From CAIWHR01 sp963741355 (GTDB taxonomy: Bacteria; Pseudomonadota; Gammaproteobacteria; Burkholderiales; Casimicrobiaceae): a stretch of DNA of 64,000 nucleotides. The notes below the pieces were generated by a model. It saw only the letters and a list, made by a program, of their open reading frames with translations. It was not told the origin of the DNA and ran no database searches. The stretch covers positions 1-64,000 of the forward strand of contig CAVUIG010000007.1 in assembly GCA_963741355.1 (NCBI GenBank), given 5' to 3'. Shown in pieces: positions 1 through 10,190 of the stretch (positions within the stretch are counted from its first letter, which is position 1; each line of letters begins with the position of its first letter). Position numbers and translations under genes: made by a program.

Positions 1-132
1 CACGACGCCTTCCCACACTTTCACGTATCCACAGGTGCAGATCGGCGGCTGGCCGAAGAGATAGAGCGGGATCGCTTGTATCGCAATGATGCCGCCGACG
101 GCCACGGCCGCTTTTTTGCATATTCGAACCAT
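1..132 (-). CDS. DUF2585/UPF0314-like membrane protein, N-terminal part (runs off the left edge)
   Basis: The gene starts with ATG at 132 on the minus strand and leaves the window, so only 44 codons are visible. They encode a hydrophobic first segment (about residues 8-27) followed by FGQPPICTCGYVKVWEGVV. This matches my memory of the DUF2585 (UPF0314) family, in which a first membrane helix is followed by a PIC-C-G-VK-W--VV motif. Function is unknown; an inner-membrane protein is inferred. It reads in the same direction as the next two genes. The family call rests on one short motif. Confidence 0.55.
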   Translation of the reverse strand, partial: MVRICKKAAVAVGGIIAIQAIPLYLFGQPPICTCGYVKVWEGVV

Positions 133-245
133 ATCAAGTGACACAGAAATTTCGGAACTGTGCGGGCCAGCGTCGGCAGGCATGGCTCGATGAAGCCTTC
201 GGGGCGGCGAGCGGGAGAATTGGTGGAGCGCCAGGAACGAGTGCC

Positions 246-779
246 CTAACGAATAGGCTCTACTTGGAAAAGGCCTTGGGCGGCCATAGCAGCCTCGTAT
301 CGACCTGGCAGGTTAGCCCTATTCCACGCCAAAATCGTTGGCAGCCACTCGTCGGTGATCGTGTATCGAAGGCCTTCCCCGGTCTTGCGCGCTCGTATCT
401 CGATAACTGCCGTCAAGCCGGCTGGCGCCTTCGCTTGCGCAATCTGCAATGTTCCTTGTCCGGGGGTCGCTTGGGTAGCAATCATCACGCCGTCGGCAAT
501 GCATGGGCATGGCGGTTTGTCACCCGCGAAGTAGGTGACCGATACACCACGAGGTTCGACCTTTAGGCGTTCAAGGGCATCTAGGCCGACACGGATACCG
601 ACCGGAATAAAAGCGCCAAAAGCACCGTGTACGCTTGCCCCAAGCCTAATCCAGTCTACTGGCTTCAAGGTGGGCGCGGGCGCGCTCTCGACCAGTTTCA
701 TGACATTTTCGGCAAGCGCTGCGGGCGGAAGGAGCGCGATCCCAAAAAGGACCGTGAATATGATGCTATGTCGCCTCAT
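246..779 (-). CDS. secreted FmdE-domain protein
   Basis: This 177-residue protein starts with a Sec signal peptide (MRRHSIIFTVLFGIALLPPAALA), so it is probably periplasmic. The rest resembles the FmdE domain, named for formylmethanofuran dehydrogenase subunit E: a VHGAFGAFIPVGIRVGLDAL segment (about residues 50-69) stands where the family has an HGH-CPG metal-binding motif, and CPCIADGVMIATQATPG follows (about 92-108). The first motif has lost the usual second His and the Cys, while two Cys remain in CPC, so metal binding is uncertain. It lies between the DUF2585-like gene and the stress-protein gene on the same strand. No methanofuran pathway genes are present; a metal or small-molecule binding role is a guess. 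Confidence 0.6.
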   Translation of the reverse strand: MRRHSIIFTVLFGIALLPPAALAENVMKLVESAPAPTLKPVDWIRLGASVHGAFGAFIPVGIRVGLDALERLKVEPRGVSVTYFAGDKPPCPCIADGVMIATQATPGQGTLQIAQAKAPAGLTAVIEIRARKTGEGLRYTITDEWLPTILAWNRANLPGRYEAAMAAQGLFQVEPIR

Positions 780-924
780 GATCGCTCCTCAGACAACAGC
801 GCCAACTTGGCAAACGGCGCATGCGGCGAGCACCATTTCGCTCATTATGGCACCAAATCGAGCTTGAAAAAATCGCAAACAATAAATCGTCGTTCACCAA
901 CCAAGGCGCGCCGGCGTCCCGCGG

Positions 925-1770
925 CTAGTGAGACAGAAGCACCCAACCCGGTGGTCGGCGCAGAATGCTCGCGGTCGCCAGGCCAAGGACGAACTCCCTC
1001 ATTCTCGAATGCCCATCGGCGCCCATGACCAGGAGCTCAACATTGCGCAGGCCAAGGTGCTCCGCAAATACGGCTTCGATCGCTCGCCCGCCGGATTTCA
1101 GTTCTTCCAGATTGGCTCCTATCCCATGCGTTTCAAGATGCTTCAACAGCATCACGCCCGACGCGGACTTATCAATTACTTTATCATCCACGACGGTGAA
1201 AACCTGCACCGTTTTCGCGCGTTGAAGGAACGGCATTGCGTCTGCGACCGCCCTCGCGGCGGGACGACTGCAATCCCAAGCAATGGCGACATTCGTCAGC
1301 AATGCGGCAAGCTCGCGTTTGGGTTCATCGGGAAAGATCAGCACTGGCCTGCCGGATTCAAAAATGAGCTCTTCGGCGACGCTCCGCCGGCCATCGTCCT
1401 CTGCACTCAGCGTGAAAAAGGGTCAGATCGCCCACTCTCGACCTGGCGACGAGGCGGCGTGCAAGCTCGGCCGGCATGCAGCGTTCAGTATGGTGTTCAT
1501 GGGCGATGCCACGTTGAATGGCAATAAATCAAAAGCGCTCAACAGGTTCCGGGCATTGGTCGCGCATTTCTGGCGTTCGGCTGCCAGGATCCCACCGATA
1601 TTCAGAGCATCGGCATAAAGACCGATTGGCGAGCGTATATCCAGTTCGAATGTGACGGCCAACAATTTGGCTCCCAGCCCAGCGGCCAATCCGACAGCAT
1701 TTTCGATCGCGCCTGATCCGGTCGGCGTGGGATAGCTGGTCAGCGGAAGCAACAAGTCCTTGATTGCCAT
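925..1770 (-). CDS. universal stress protein with two UspA domains, frame interrupted
   Basis: Two minus-strand segments in one frame together make a tandem UspA protein of about 280 residues. The N-terminal domain starts at 1770 (MAIKDLLLPLTSYPTPTGSG); the C-terminal domain (through 925) carries GADGHSRMREFVLG, the G-x(2)-GHSR-REFVLG nucleotide-binding signature of ATP-binding UspA proteins. The linking stretch (about 1400-1495) reads correctly only in another frame (PAELARRLVARSRVGDLTLF, then AEDDGRRSVAEELIFESGRP), so two compensating frame changes are needed. A sequencing artefact is likely, a broken gene possible. Cytoplasmic stress role is by family only. Confidence 0.75.
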
Positions 1771-2055
1771 AAAACCCCCTCGGTCTCATCATTCAAACGA
1801 CAGCATCAAGACTAACCTCGTCTTCGATTACAAGTCTTTTCGTCATCAAAGGAGGGTCGCGATCGGCGCCAGGAAGCGGAGTGCCGGCGCGAGCAAACGG
1901 CGGACATTTGTGAGCGTGGTTTCGCCAAACACACGTTGGTGTTTTCATCTGCGGCATGCCGCCGCGCTATACGGCCGCCACCTAGGCTCCAGGAGAAGGG
2001 AAAATAGATGGTTGATATACCTCAAATTGACCGGGATTTTCGTCGGCTTTTGAAT

Positions 2056-3501
2056 TCACGCAGGGCTATGACCGAAAAGACGAAGATGCCCGATCGGCTT
2101 TTTCACCATCACCGGCTTGCCGAGCTTGGCGATGTTGCGCCGGTATTCGAACGCCTGCGCCCGCATCCAGTTGCCGACGAGGTCGTCCTTGACGACGACG
2201 AGGCCGGTGTAATCGCGCCACTCCTTCGGATAGCCGATCTTGGGCGTGAACTTGGCGAGCTTCGCCTGTGCCTGCGCCTTGGTCTCGCGGCTCATCCAGT
2301 CGAGCTCGTCGATGCTCTGCCGGTACGCGACGAGCAGATTGGCGACGAGCGCGTCCATGCGCGCCTTGTTCTCCGCCGGGAAATGCCGCGTGACGTAGAG
2401 CTTGCCCAGCCCTTCGCCGATCGACGTGTCGACGAACTCCACCGCGCGCTTCCAGCGGGGCCGGTTCTCCGGAATGCCGCGCAGCACGGTGTCCTGGAAG
2501 GCGAACCGCTCGTCGACGTAGGCCTTCGCCAGATAGGGCGAGGCTTCGTTCAGCACCTTCCACTTGAAATACGCCTTCCACACCGGCAGCGGCGTGTCGG
2601 CCAGCAGCTTGGCGAAGCCGGTCATGTAGCTGGGCTGCGCGACGATCACGTAGCCGATGCGGGAGTCGACTCCCGCGTCGGTGAGCCAGCGCTTCCAGTC
2701 GACGCCGGGCGCGAGTGTTGCGAGTTGCGCGATCTCGACCTTGTTGTAGGTCTTGACCGGATCGCGATTCTCGACGCGCGTCCATTGCACCCTGGCCAAT
2801 TCGGTTTCGAGCGCGACGATCTTCTGCGCGGCATCGTCCGCATCGCGCTCGCCTGCCATGCCGAGCATCTTCGCGACGTGCGTGACGTACTGCGCGCGCA
2901 CGTCCTTGAACTTGTCGTCGAGGTAGTAGTCGCGATCGGGCAGGCCCAGCCCGCTCTGGCGCAGGTCGACGACGTACTTGGTGGAATCGCGGTTGTCCTG
3001 ATGGATGAACGGAAAGAACGGCGCGTCGACGCGAAGGCCGTTCAACGCCGCGATCATCGCGGCGACATCGCCCTTGTCCTTCAGCGAATCGATGCGCGCG
3101 AACAGCGGGGCGATCGGCTTCGTGCCGAGCTCCTCGAGCTTCGCCTCGTTCATGAAGCTGTTGTAGAGATCGCGGATCTTCTGCGTTTCGGACCCGGGGG
3201 CGGCGTCCGGCGATTTCGAGGCTTCCTCGACGATCGTCCTGAGCTGCACTTCGGTATCGTCCCGGAGCTTGTCGAACGAGCCATAGCGGCCCTTGTCGGC
3301 CGGCATCTCGAAGGTGTCGAGCCACTTGCCGTTGACGGCGCGATAGAAGTCGTCCTGCGGCCGGATGCTCGTATCGACGTAGCGGAGATCGATGCCGGAG
3401 CCAGGCGACGGGCCGGGTTTGGCTGGTCCCGCGGGATCGGCGGCGATCGCGCCTCCGGCGATGAGGGCGAGGCCGATCGCGGCAGGCAGGATTCGGGTCA
3501 T
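2056..3501 (-). pseudogene. M13 (neprilysin/PepO) family metallopeptidase lacking its catalytic C-terminal domain
   Basis: The 481-residue product begins at ATG 3501 with a signal peptide (MTRILPAAIGLALIAGGAIA) and continues as an M13 N-terminal domain: DLRYVDTSIRPQDDFYRAVNG, then GLPDRDYYLDD and the helical region. Homologues are about 670-700 residues with zinc motifs HExxH and ExxxD in the last third. Here homology stops at KLGKPVMVKKPIGH, and the stop comes about 15 codons later at 2056, before any HExxH. As written it cannot bind zinc. A deletion or misassembly joined the gene to unrelated sequence near 2100. A longer start at 3651 exists but would hide the signal peptide. Confidence 0.8.
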
Positions 3502-3746
3502 GGGAATTCCTATAGACGGGGACACGACTGTGACCGGAAATGGTACCAGTCGTGCCCAACCGGATCGGATTGCGCTGCACCGCCGCGACCGCTTCGGCCT
3601 TGGGTCGGATCCTCGCTGTCCGCCTTGGGCATGGAATGCCATGTCGTGCACATGATGTTGATTGTTTGCCCTCTCGTCCCAGCCCGGAGCCCGCTCATCG
3701 TCGCGCCTATCACCCTTCCGCGAAATGGGGAATAATCACGGGCTCC

Positions 3747-5582
3747 ATGGGGAACGGGCCAACTCGCGCAAACGGTGCACCGACTCGGTTGTTGCGGTGC
3801 CGCATCTGCGCGGGTCTCGTTGCGCTGGTCGTCGGCATCGGTGCGTCGATGGCGGCCCCACCGCTCCTTGCCGCCGACCCTGCAAAGGTTGCGCATCTGT
3901 CGCTGCCGAGTGATCCGCCGGGATTCGATCCCGCCGGCCCGACCGACGCCTATTCGGCGGTGATCCTCGAGGAGGTCTTCGATCGGCTCCTCACCTACGA
4001 CTACCTCGCGCGGCCCGCGAAGCTCGTGCCGCAGGCCGCCGACGCCATGCCGGAAGTCACGAACGCCGGCAAGACCTACACCGTGCGCATCCGCAAGGGC
4101 ATCTACTTTTCCCCCGATGCCGCGTTCAAGGGCAAGCCGCGCGAGCTGATCGCGCAGGATTTCGCCTATTCGGTCATGCGCCTGCTCGACCCCGCGGTGC
4201 GCTCGCCGTCCGCCTACCTCGTGCGCGGCAAGATCGTCGGCCTCGACGCCGCCGTGGCGCGCGCGAAGACGACGGGCAAGTTCGACTACAGCGCGAAGAT
4301 CCCGGGGCTCGAGGTCGTCGACCGCTACACGCTGCGCTTTCAGCTGGTCCGCACCGACTACGCATTCGAATACGTGCTCGCCCAGCCCATCCTCGGCGCC
4401 GTCGCGCGCGAGGTCGTCGAAGCGTACGGTGAGGACATCGGCGCCCACCCGGTGGGGTCCGGAGCTTACCTTCTGAAGGAATGGGTGCCGGGGACGCGCA
4501 TCGTCCTCGAAGCCAATCCCGATTACCGCGGCTTCGTGTGGAATTTCACGCCTGGCGACGACATGCGCGATCGCGAGCTCGCCGCGACGATGCGGGGCAA
4601 GAAGATGCCGCGGATCGGACGTGCGGAGATTTCCATCGTCGAAGACGAGGAAGTGGACTGGACCGCCTTTCGGGCGAACCAGCTCGATACCACTCAGATT
4701 CCCAAGCGCTTCGTGCAGGGCTCGCCGGAAGGGGACCAGGTCCGGCGCGAATTGCGCGACCGCGGCATCGCCGCCTATCGCTCGTACAGTCCGAGCATCC
4801 GTTACTCGTCGTTCAATTTTCGCGATCCGGTGATCGGCGGCTTCGGGGCCGAGAAAATCGCGCTGCGCCGTGCGATCGCGATGGCCTACGATTCCGACGA
4901 GGAGATCCGGGTCGTGCGAAAGGGCAGCGCGTTCAAGCCGGAAATGCCGATACCGCCGGAGATCTCGGGCTACGACCGCTCCTATCGCAGCGCGATCCAG
5001 TACGACCCGGCCGGCGCCAACCGCCTGCTCGACAGCCACGGCTACGCGCGCGGCGCCGACGGCTATCGCACGCTGCCCAACGGCAAGCCGCTGACGGTGA
5101 CGATCAACACCGGCAGCGATTCGACGGCGCGCGAGACCGAACAGATGTGGAGGAAGGCGCTCGACCGGATCGGCATCCGGGTCCGCTTCGAGCTCGTGCG
5201 CTCGAGCGAGCTCGCGACCATGTCGAATGCCTGTCGGCTCCAGATGTATGCATCGGGCTGGGCCGCCGACTTTCCGGACGGCGACAACTTCATGCAACTG
5301 TTCTACGGCTCGAACATCGGCGAAACGAACGTTCCCTGCTACCGCTCCGCGACCTACGATCGGATGTACGAGCGCAGCCTCGTGATGCCCGATTCGGCGG
5401 AGCGCAACGCGCTCTTCGTCGAGATGTCGCGCAAGCTCGAGGCCGACGCCGTGTTCGTGTTGCAGACGACGCCGGTGCGGGTGACGCTCGTCCAGCCGTG
5501 GCTGCTCGGGCACAAGACGCATCCGGTGCTGCTGAGCACGCTTTCCTACCTCGACATCGACGCGTCGAAGCGGCCGCGCTGA
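3747..5582 (+). CDS. ABC transporter extracellular solute-binding protein, family 5 (peptide type)
   Basis: A 611-residue uninterrupted protein. I chose ATG 3747 because it places an N-terminal basic segment and hydrophobic stretch (LVALVVGIGASMAA) just before an Ala-x-Ala-like cleavage site. The mature part follows the SBP_bac_5 pattern: LPSDPPGFDPAGPTDAYSAV, VPQAADAMPEV, then YTVRIRKGIYFSPD, GSGAYLLKEWVPGTRIVLEAN, and the C-terminal GWAADFPDGDNFMQLFYGSN. Family members bind oligopeptides, dipeptides or similar ligands in the periplasm and pass them to an ABC permease. No permease or ATPase gene is adjacent, so it is an orphan binding protein here. It diverges from the M13 peptidase gene across a 245-base gap. 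Ligand unknown. Confidence 0.88.
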   Translation: MGNGPTRANGAPTRLLRCRICAGLVALVVGIGASMAAPPLLAADPAKVAHLSLPSDPPGFDPAGPTDAYSAVILEEVFDRLLTYDYLARPAKLVPQAADAMPEVTNAGKTYTVRIRKGIYFSPDAAFKGKPRELIAQDFAYSVMRLLDPAVRSPSAYLVRGKIVGLDAAVARAKTTGKFDYSAKIPGLEVVDRYTLRFQLVRTDYAFEYVLAQPILGAVAREVVEAYGEDIGAHPVGSGAYLLKEWVPGTRIVLEANPDYRGFVWNFTPGDDMRDRELAATMRGKKMPRIGRAEISIVEDEEVDWTAFRANQLDTTQIPKRFVQGSPEGDQVRRELRDRGIAAYRSYSPSIRYSSFNFRDPVIGGFGAEKIALRRAIAMAYDSDEEIRVVRKGSAFKPEMPIPPEISGYDRSYRSAIQYDPAGANRLLDSHGYARGADGYRTLPNGKPLTVTINTGSDSTARETEQMWRKALDRIGIRVRFELVRSSELATMSNACRLQMYASGWAADFPDGDNFMQLFYGSNIGETNVPCYRSATYDRMYERSLVMPDSAERNALFVEMSRKLEADAVFVLQTTPVRVTLVQPWLLGHKTHPVLLSTLSYLDIDASKRPR

Positions 5583-5685
5583 AGGCGGGCCGGGAACCTT
5601 CCGCCCCTGCCGATCCGGCACGAGGCGGACCGCGCGCAGCGGTTCCTGCGATAATCTCCCTTCGCCGACCCTTACAGGCTTTCCC

Positions 5686-6510
5686 ATGTTCCGATCCGCC
5701 GTCATCGCGTGCCTATTCCTCGCCGCACCCGCGTTCGCCGCCGACGCGGTCCCGACGGCGTCCGGCGTCTTCAAGAGCCAGGCCATCACGCTCGAAGCGA
5801 ATGGCGCCGTCGCGTTCCGCGGCAAGTCCCTTTTCGACGACAGCCGCGCGCTGATCGTGGCGGTCTCCAACGTCAATCTTCGTGCCGCCGCGATCTCCGA
5901 GTACGTCGATCGCAAGCGCCTCATCACGGAGCGCGTGATGGACGACCAGACCGGCGTCGTCTTCTTCGAGTTCCGGCTGGACGGCACCTACCGCGGCTTC
6001 AGCTACTACTTCCAGCAGGGCAACGGCTGCGGCTTCTGCACCGGCGAGGCCGTCTCGACGGTGAAGATCGTCGACGGCAAGCTGTCCGGCAAACTGACGG
6101 ACAAGGAGAAGGACCGCTCGTTCGAGCTCACGCTCGCCGCGCCGATCCTGTCCGACGATCATGGCGCGGCGCTGCCGGCCGACGGCGGCGCGCCGGGCAA
6201 GGCGTACATGCAGTACCACGCCGCACTCGGGAAAGGCGATCGCGCGGCGTTGCGGCCGCTCTTGTCGAACGAGCAGCAGAAGTTTCTCGACGAAAACCAG
6301 AAGAACGGCAAGCTCGACGCCATGCTGCGCGCGATGGCCGAAGGACATCCGGGCAAATCCGTGCAGATCACGGGCGGCTTCTCGTCCGGCGACAAGGCGG
6401 TGCTGCTGATCGCGGGCGAAGGCTCGATGACAAAGTTGACGGGCGAGGTGCTGATGGTCAAGGAAGGCGGCACCTGGCGGGTCGACGACGAGATCACCGC
6501 GCGCGACTGA
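5686..6510 (+). CDS. secreted hypothetical protein
   Basis: A 274-residue protein with a clear signal peptide (MFRSAVIACLFLAAPAFAADA). I do not recognise a family. Visible features are a beta-rich central part with GNGCGFCTGE (a possible disulphide or metal-binding CxxC at about residues 112-115), a charged stretch after residue 165 (YMQYHAALGKGDRAALRPLL), and a C-terminal SnoaL-like rhythm ending in EGGTWRVDDEI. The C-terminal half may be a small NTF2-like fold (weak inference). It lies between the solute-binding protein and the protease array on the same strand. Confidence 0.7.
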   Translation: MFRSAVIACLFLAAPAFAADAVPTASGVFKSQAITLEANGAVAFRGKSLFDDSRALIVAVSNVNLRAAAISEYVDRKRLITERVMDDQTGVVFFEFRLDGTYRGFSYYFQQGNGCGFCTGEAVSTVKIVDGKLSGKLTDKEKDRSFELTLAAPILSDDHGAALPADGGAPGKAYMQYHAALGKGDRAALRPLLSNEQQKFLDENQKNGKLDAMLRAMAEGHPGKSVQITGGFSSGDKAVLLIAGEGSMTKLTGEVLMVKEGGTWRVDDEITARD

Positions 6511-6548
6511 CCGCGACGATCCGCGCGTCCGGCACAACCAAGCGAGAT

Positions 6549-7627
6549 TTGAGATTGCGCAACGCAAGATTCCTCACGGCCGTGATGACGGCCACCAGCG
6601 TCACGATGGCAAGCGGCGCGCTGGCCGCGACGGGCAACTGCAAGCTCGCGAAGTTCGCGGAGTGGCCGGCGCACCTCGAGAACGGCCAGCTGATCGTCGA
6701 CGGGACCATCAACGGCAGGAAAGTGGGCATCATGCTCGACACCGGCACCGAGCGCAGCCTCATCCTTCGCCGCGCGGTGACGCGTTTGGGATTGCCCACG
6801 CAGGCGCTTCCGGGCGTGAAGATCGTCGGCGTCGGCGGCGCGACGGACGTCGAAGCCGCGCAGATCGACGAGTTCAAGATCGGTGACGCGACGCGCAAGG
6901 ACTGGTGGGTCATCATCATGGGCGAGGTCGAGTTCGGCCGCGATGCCGATTTCATCCTGGGCGAGGATTTCTTCCGTGCCGTCGACGTCGAATTCGACCT
7001 CGCGCACAACGCGGTGCGGCTGTTCAGGCCGAAGGATTGCGAAGCCGCCTCGCTCGCGTATTGGGCACCGAACGGAGCCGGCCAGGTGGACATGGCCAGG
7101 ATGTCCGATGCCCATCCGCAGATCCTGTTCACCGTGCAGCTCAACGGCCTCGCCATGCAGGCGGTGCTCGATTCCGGCGCGGCCACGTCGGTGGTCAACA
7201 TGACCGATGCCGCGCGGGTGGGCGTCACGCCCAAGTCGCCCGGCGTCATCGCCATCTCGAGCGGGCGGACGTCCGGCAAGGACACGATCGACAGCTGGGT
7301 CGGGCCGTTCTCGAGCTTCACCATCGGCGACGAACGAATCAAGGACACGACGATCCGCTTCGCCGACCTCTGGAAGGACACCCGGTCGCGGATTCCGGCG
7401 GCCGCGCGGGAAATCCGGCCGAAGTGAATCCCGCGATGCTGCTCGGCACCGATTTCCTCCGCTCGCACCGCGTTCTGGTCGCGCACAGCCAGCGCAAGAT
7501 CTATTTCACGTACGCCGGCGGCCCGGTGTTCTCGATCGACGACCCGATTGAATTGCCGCCGGAACCTGCGAAGGCGCCGGCCAAGGACGCCGGCGCGAAA
7601 GGAAAAGCGAGCAGCACCAGCAAGTGA
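6549..7627 (+). CDS. two-lobed retropepsin-like aspartic protease (array copy 1), one frame change
   Basis: Starting at TTG 6549 gives a signal peptide (MRLRNARFLTAVMTATSVTM, cleaved near ALAA), so the enzyme is probably periplasmic; ATG 6585 would start inside it. Two pseudo-symmetric lobes follow. Lobe 1 has the catalytic-type motif IMLDTGTERSLIL (Asp64) and the closing hydrophobic-Gly motif FILGEDFF. Lobe 2 has AVLDSGAATSVVN (Asp208) and MLLGTDFLRSH. One chain with DTG and DSG resembles a fused retropepsin dimer. The frame changes near 7425, where IRPK is followed by a stop and the other frame resumes at VNPAMLLG. It is the best-preserved of three tandem relatives. Substrate unknown. Confidence 0.8.
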
Positions 7628-7742
7628 GTCGATGCCGTTCATCGCCGCCGCGCAGCCGCGTGCGTGTTCGCATTGGAGCGCGCGGATTCGGTCGCCGGCG
7701 ACGCATCGAGATTCGCACGATGCCCGACCGAGGAGCTCATCG

Positions 7743-8804
7743 ATGAGACGGGTGCGCATTCCAGTTGCGGCTATTGCGGCGACTGCAGCTGGCGCTCGCC
7801 TGCGGCTGTGCAATCGCCGCGCCCAGCAAATGCAAGCTCGGAAAGGTGGCGGAGTGGCCCGTGCGGTACGAGGGTGGCCAGGTGATCGTCGACGGCGCCA
7901 TCAACGGCGAGAGGATCGACATCATGCTGGACACCGGTGCGGGCGTATAGCATGGTCCTGCACTCGGCGGCCGCTCGGCTCGGCCTGGTCCTGCGGCCGT
8001 TCGGCGGCGTTCGCCTGTTCGGGATCGGCGGTGAGACCAACGTCAACGCCGCTCGCATTGATGAGTTCAGAATCGGCGACACCGTGCGCAAGGACTGGCT
8101 GGTGGTCGTCTCGGGCGAGGGACGATTCCCGTGACGGAATCGCCTTCATCCTCGGCGAGGATTTCTTAGCAAGGTTGACGTCGAATTCGACCTTGCCCAC
8201 GACGCGGTGCGCTTGTTCGTTGCCAAGGATTGCGACGACGTGCCACTGGCGTATTGGGCCACGAGTGGAGTCAGCGAGGTCGACCTCGAGAAATCATCCG
8301 ATACCTGCGAACAGGATTCTTCTGACGGTGAAGGTCAATGGCCAGCCGGTGCAGGCGCAACTGGATTCCGGCGCCGGCACCACGGTGTTGAACAAGGTCG
8401 ACGCCGCGCGGCTTGGCGTCACTCCGGACACGCCCGGCGTCGTCGCCGTGGGCATTGGCGGCGGAATGGGTCCGAAGGCGATGCAGTTGTGGAACGGTCC
8501 CTTCGCGAGCTTTACGATCGGAAATGAAACGATCCGCGACACAACGATCCGCTTCGCCGATCTGTGGAAGCAGATGACGCACACGACCGGCAGCCGCGCC
8601 AAGCAGCTGTTGGACGTAATGCCTGGAATGCTGCTCGGGTCGGATTTTCTGCGCTCGCATCGCGTACTGATCTCGCACAGCCAGCACAAGATGTATTTCA
8701 CTTATGCCGGCGGGCCGGTATTCGCGATCGACGACCCCATTGATTCTTCGCCCGAGCCGGCGAAGGCATCGGACAAGGACGCCGCCAAGGCCAAGGCGAA
8801 GTAG
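7743..8804 (+). pseudogene. retropepsin-like aspartic protease, array copy 2, several frame changes
   Basis: This copy parallels the upstream protease along its length but needs at least four frame changes. Pieces found in order are an N-terminal hydrophobic segment from ATG 7743, CKLGKVAEWPVRYEGG and IMLDTGAG (to about 7950), LFGIGGETNVNAARIDEF (to 8134), LFVAKDCDDVPLAYWA (about 8207-8270), and an intact second lobe from about 8330 with AQLDSGAGTTVLN, MLLGSDFLRSHRV and a Lys/Ala-rich tail. The first lobe would not be made as written, so I call it a pseudogene, though sequencing indels cannot be excluded. Confidence 0.7.
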
Positions 8805-8940
8805 CGGCCGTTTCGATCGCGACGCGATCAAGGAGCGTGGTCGCGCAATTCGGCCCATTCGTCCTGCGGATCGCACCTGCAATTTGAGTGTCGCGGCATT
8901 CGGGTCTCACCATACCACTTCGCCAAAGGGAGATTCCGGA

Positions 8941-9293
8941 ATGAAACGGTTGGACACTGGGGCGGTCTGGGCGCGAATACCGTGCCGTATTGGCGCGGTC
9001 CGTTCGCGAGCTTCGCCATCGGTAACGAGGCCATCAAGGACACCACGATCGAATTCGCCGAATTGTGGAAGGACGCCAACACGAGCCGGACCCATGTGCC
9101 GACCAAGCTGTTCGTTCCTGGAATGCTTCTTGGGCCGATTTCTTCCACTCGCACAGGATCCTGGTCTCGCATGCCAGCACAAGATGATTTCACGTATGTC
9201 GGCGGGCCGGTGTTTTCGTTCGAGCGGCGGGCGCGCGCGGCGCAGGAAGTGCCGGCGGACGGCGCCGGCGCGCCGGCGAATGATGCAAAGTAG
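8941..9293 (+). pseudogene. retropepsin-like protease, array copy 3, C-terminal remnant
   Basis: Only the last third of the family is present. After an unrelated ATG (8941), the frame at 8982-9293 gives YWRGPFASFAIGNEAIKDTT and ELWKDANTSRTHVPTKLF, closely matching the GPF-SFTIG-E-I-DTTI segment of copies 1 and 2. GMLLG is followed by two frame changes; the displaced frame restores DFFHSHRILVSH before TYVGGPVFSF resumes. Both Asp motifs are absent, so it cannot be a working protease. Confidence 0.7.
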
Positions 9294-9326
9294 ACGCGGC
9301 ATGCATTCGCGTACGACTCTCGCCTC

Positions 9327-10060
9327 ATGATTTTCCGCGCGCTGATCTTCGGCAGCGCGGCGCTGCTCGCCGTGTCCTGGTGGATGCGCGACAGCCTGCC
9401 GCCGCCCGACAAGCTCGACGCGGCGGTGTTCGAGGATCCCGACCAGAGGGCGACCGACCGCGCGCCGTTCAAGACCACCACCGGCGGCATCGAATACACG
9501 ATCCGGCCGGTCTTCGCCTACGATCTCAACGGGCTCGTCGTCAGCAAGCACAACGCCGACACCTGGTGGGACTGGGTGCACAAGGCGTGGAAGGACTCGC
9601 TCAACGTCACCGATCTATGCGTGGTGTGGGGCGGCAACGCGCGCCGCGGCGCATACCGCGACATCAGCTTTTCGAGCGGAGAGTTCGTCTGCTACTGGCA
9701 GACGTCGTCGAGCGAATCCTGGGACGCCTTCGACCAGTACGCGGTGTCCAACAACCACCTGCTCACCGACGACCCGGCGATCGCCAAGGTGCTGAAGAGC
9801 ACGCGCGTCGGCGACCAGATCCACTTCCGCGGCTATCTCGCCGAGTATTCGCACCACCAGGGATTCGCGTTCTTTCGCGGCACCAGCACCACGCGCAGGG
9901 ACACCGGCAACGGCGCGTGCGAGACCGTGTACGCGACGGAGGCCGAGATCATCCGGCCCGGCAATCGCGGCTGGCGCATCGCCTACTGGGTCGCGCGTGG
10001 ACGCTCGTCGCGAGCATCCTGGTGTGGCTCTACCTCGCGTTCTTCGGCAAGGAGGACTAG
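9327..10060 (+). CDS. membrane-anchored hypothetical protein, one frame change
   Basis: About 244 residues, with an N-terminal anchor (MIFRALIFGSAALLAVSWWM), a Trp/Tyr-rich periplasmic-looking middle (TWWDWVHKAWKDSLNVTDLC, SSGEFVCYWQTSSS, RGYLAEYSHHQG) and a C-terminal helix SILVWLYLAFFGKED. The tail appears only after a frame change near 9995; without it the frame runs on, without a stop, into the cytochrome gene. I do not recognise a named family. It lies between the protease array and the cytochrome gene on the same strand. Confidence 0.65.
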
Positions 10061-10190
10061 GCACCGATTCGCATCCGGGAGCATCCGCGTGCTCGTTCGG
10101 GGAATGGTCCGCGCCATCAAGGTGTTGACTGACCGGCCCAAGGGGATTGCAATTCCACCCTCGGCCGCTCATCAACCACCGGAGCATTCC

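Noticed and set aside
3510..5987. An 825-codon minus-strand open frame opposite the solute-binding protein gene
   Set aside because: Arg/Asp-rich shadow translation with no fold; the plus strand encodes an intact family 5 binding protein.
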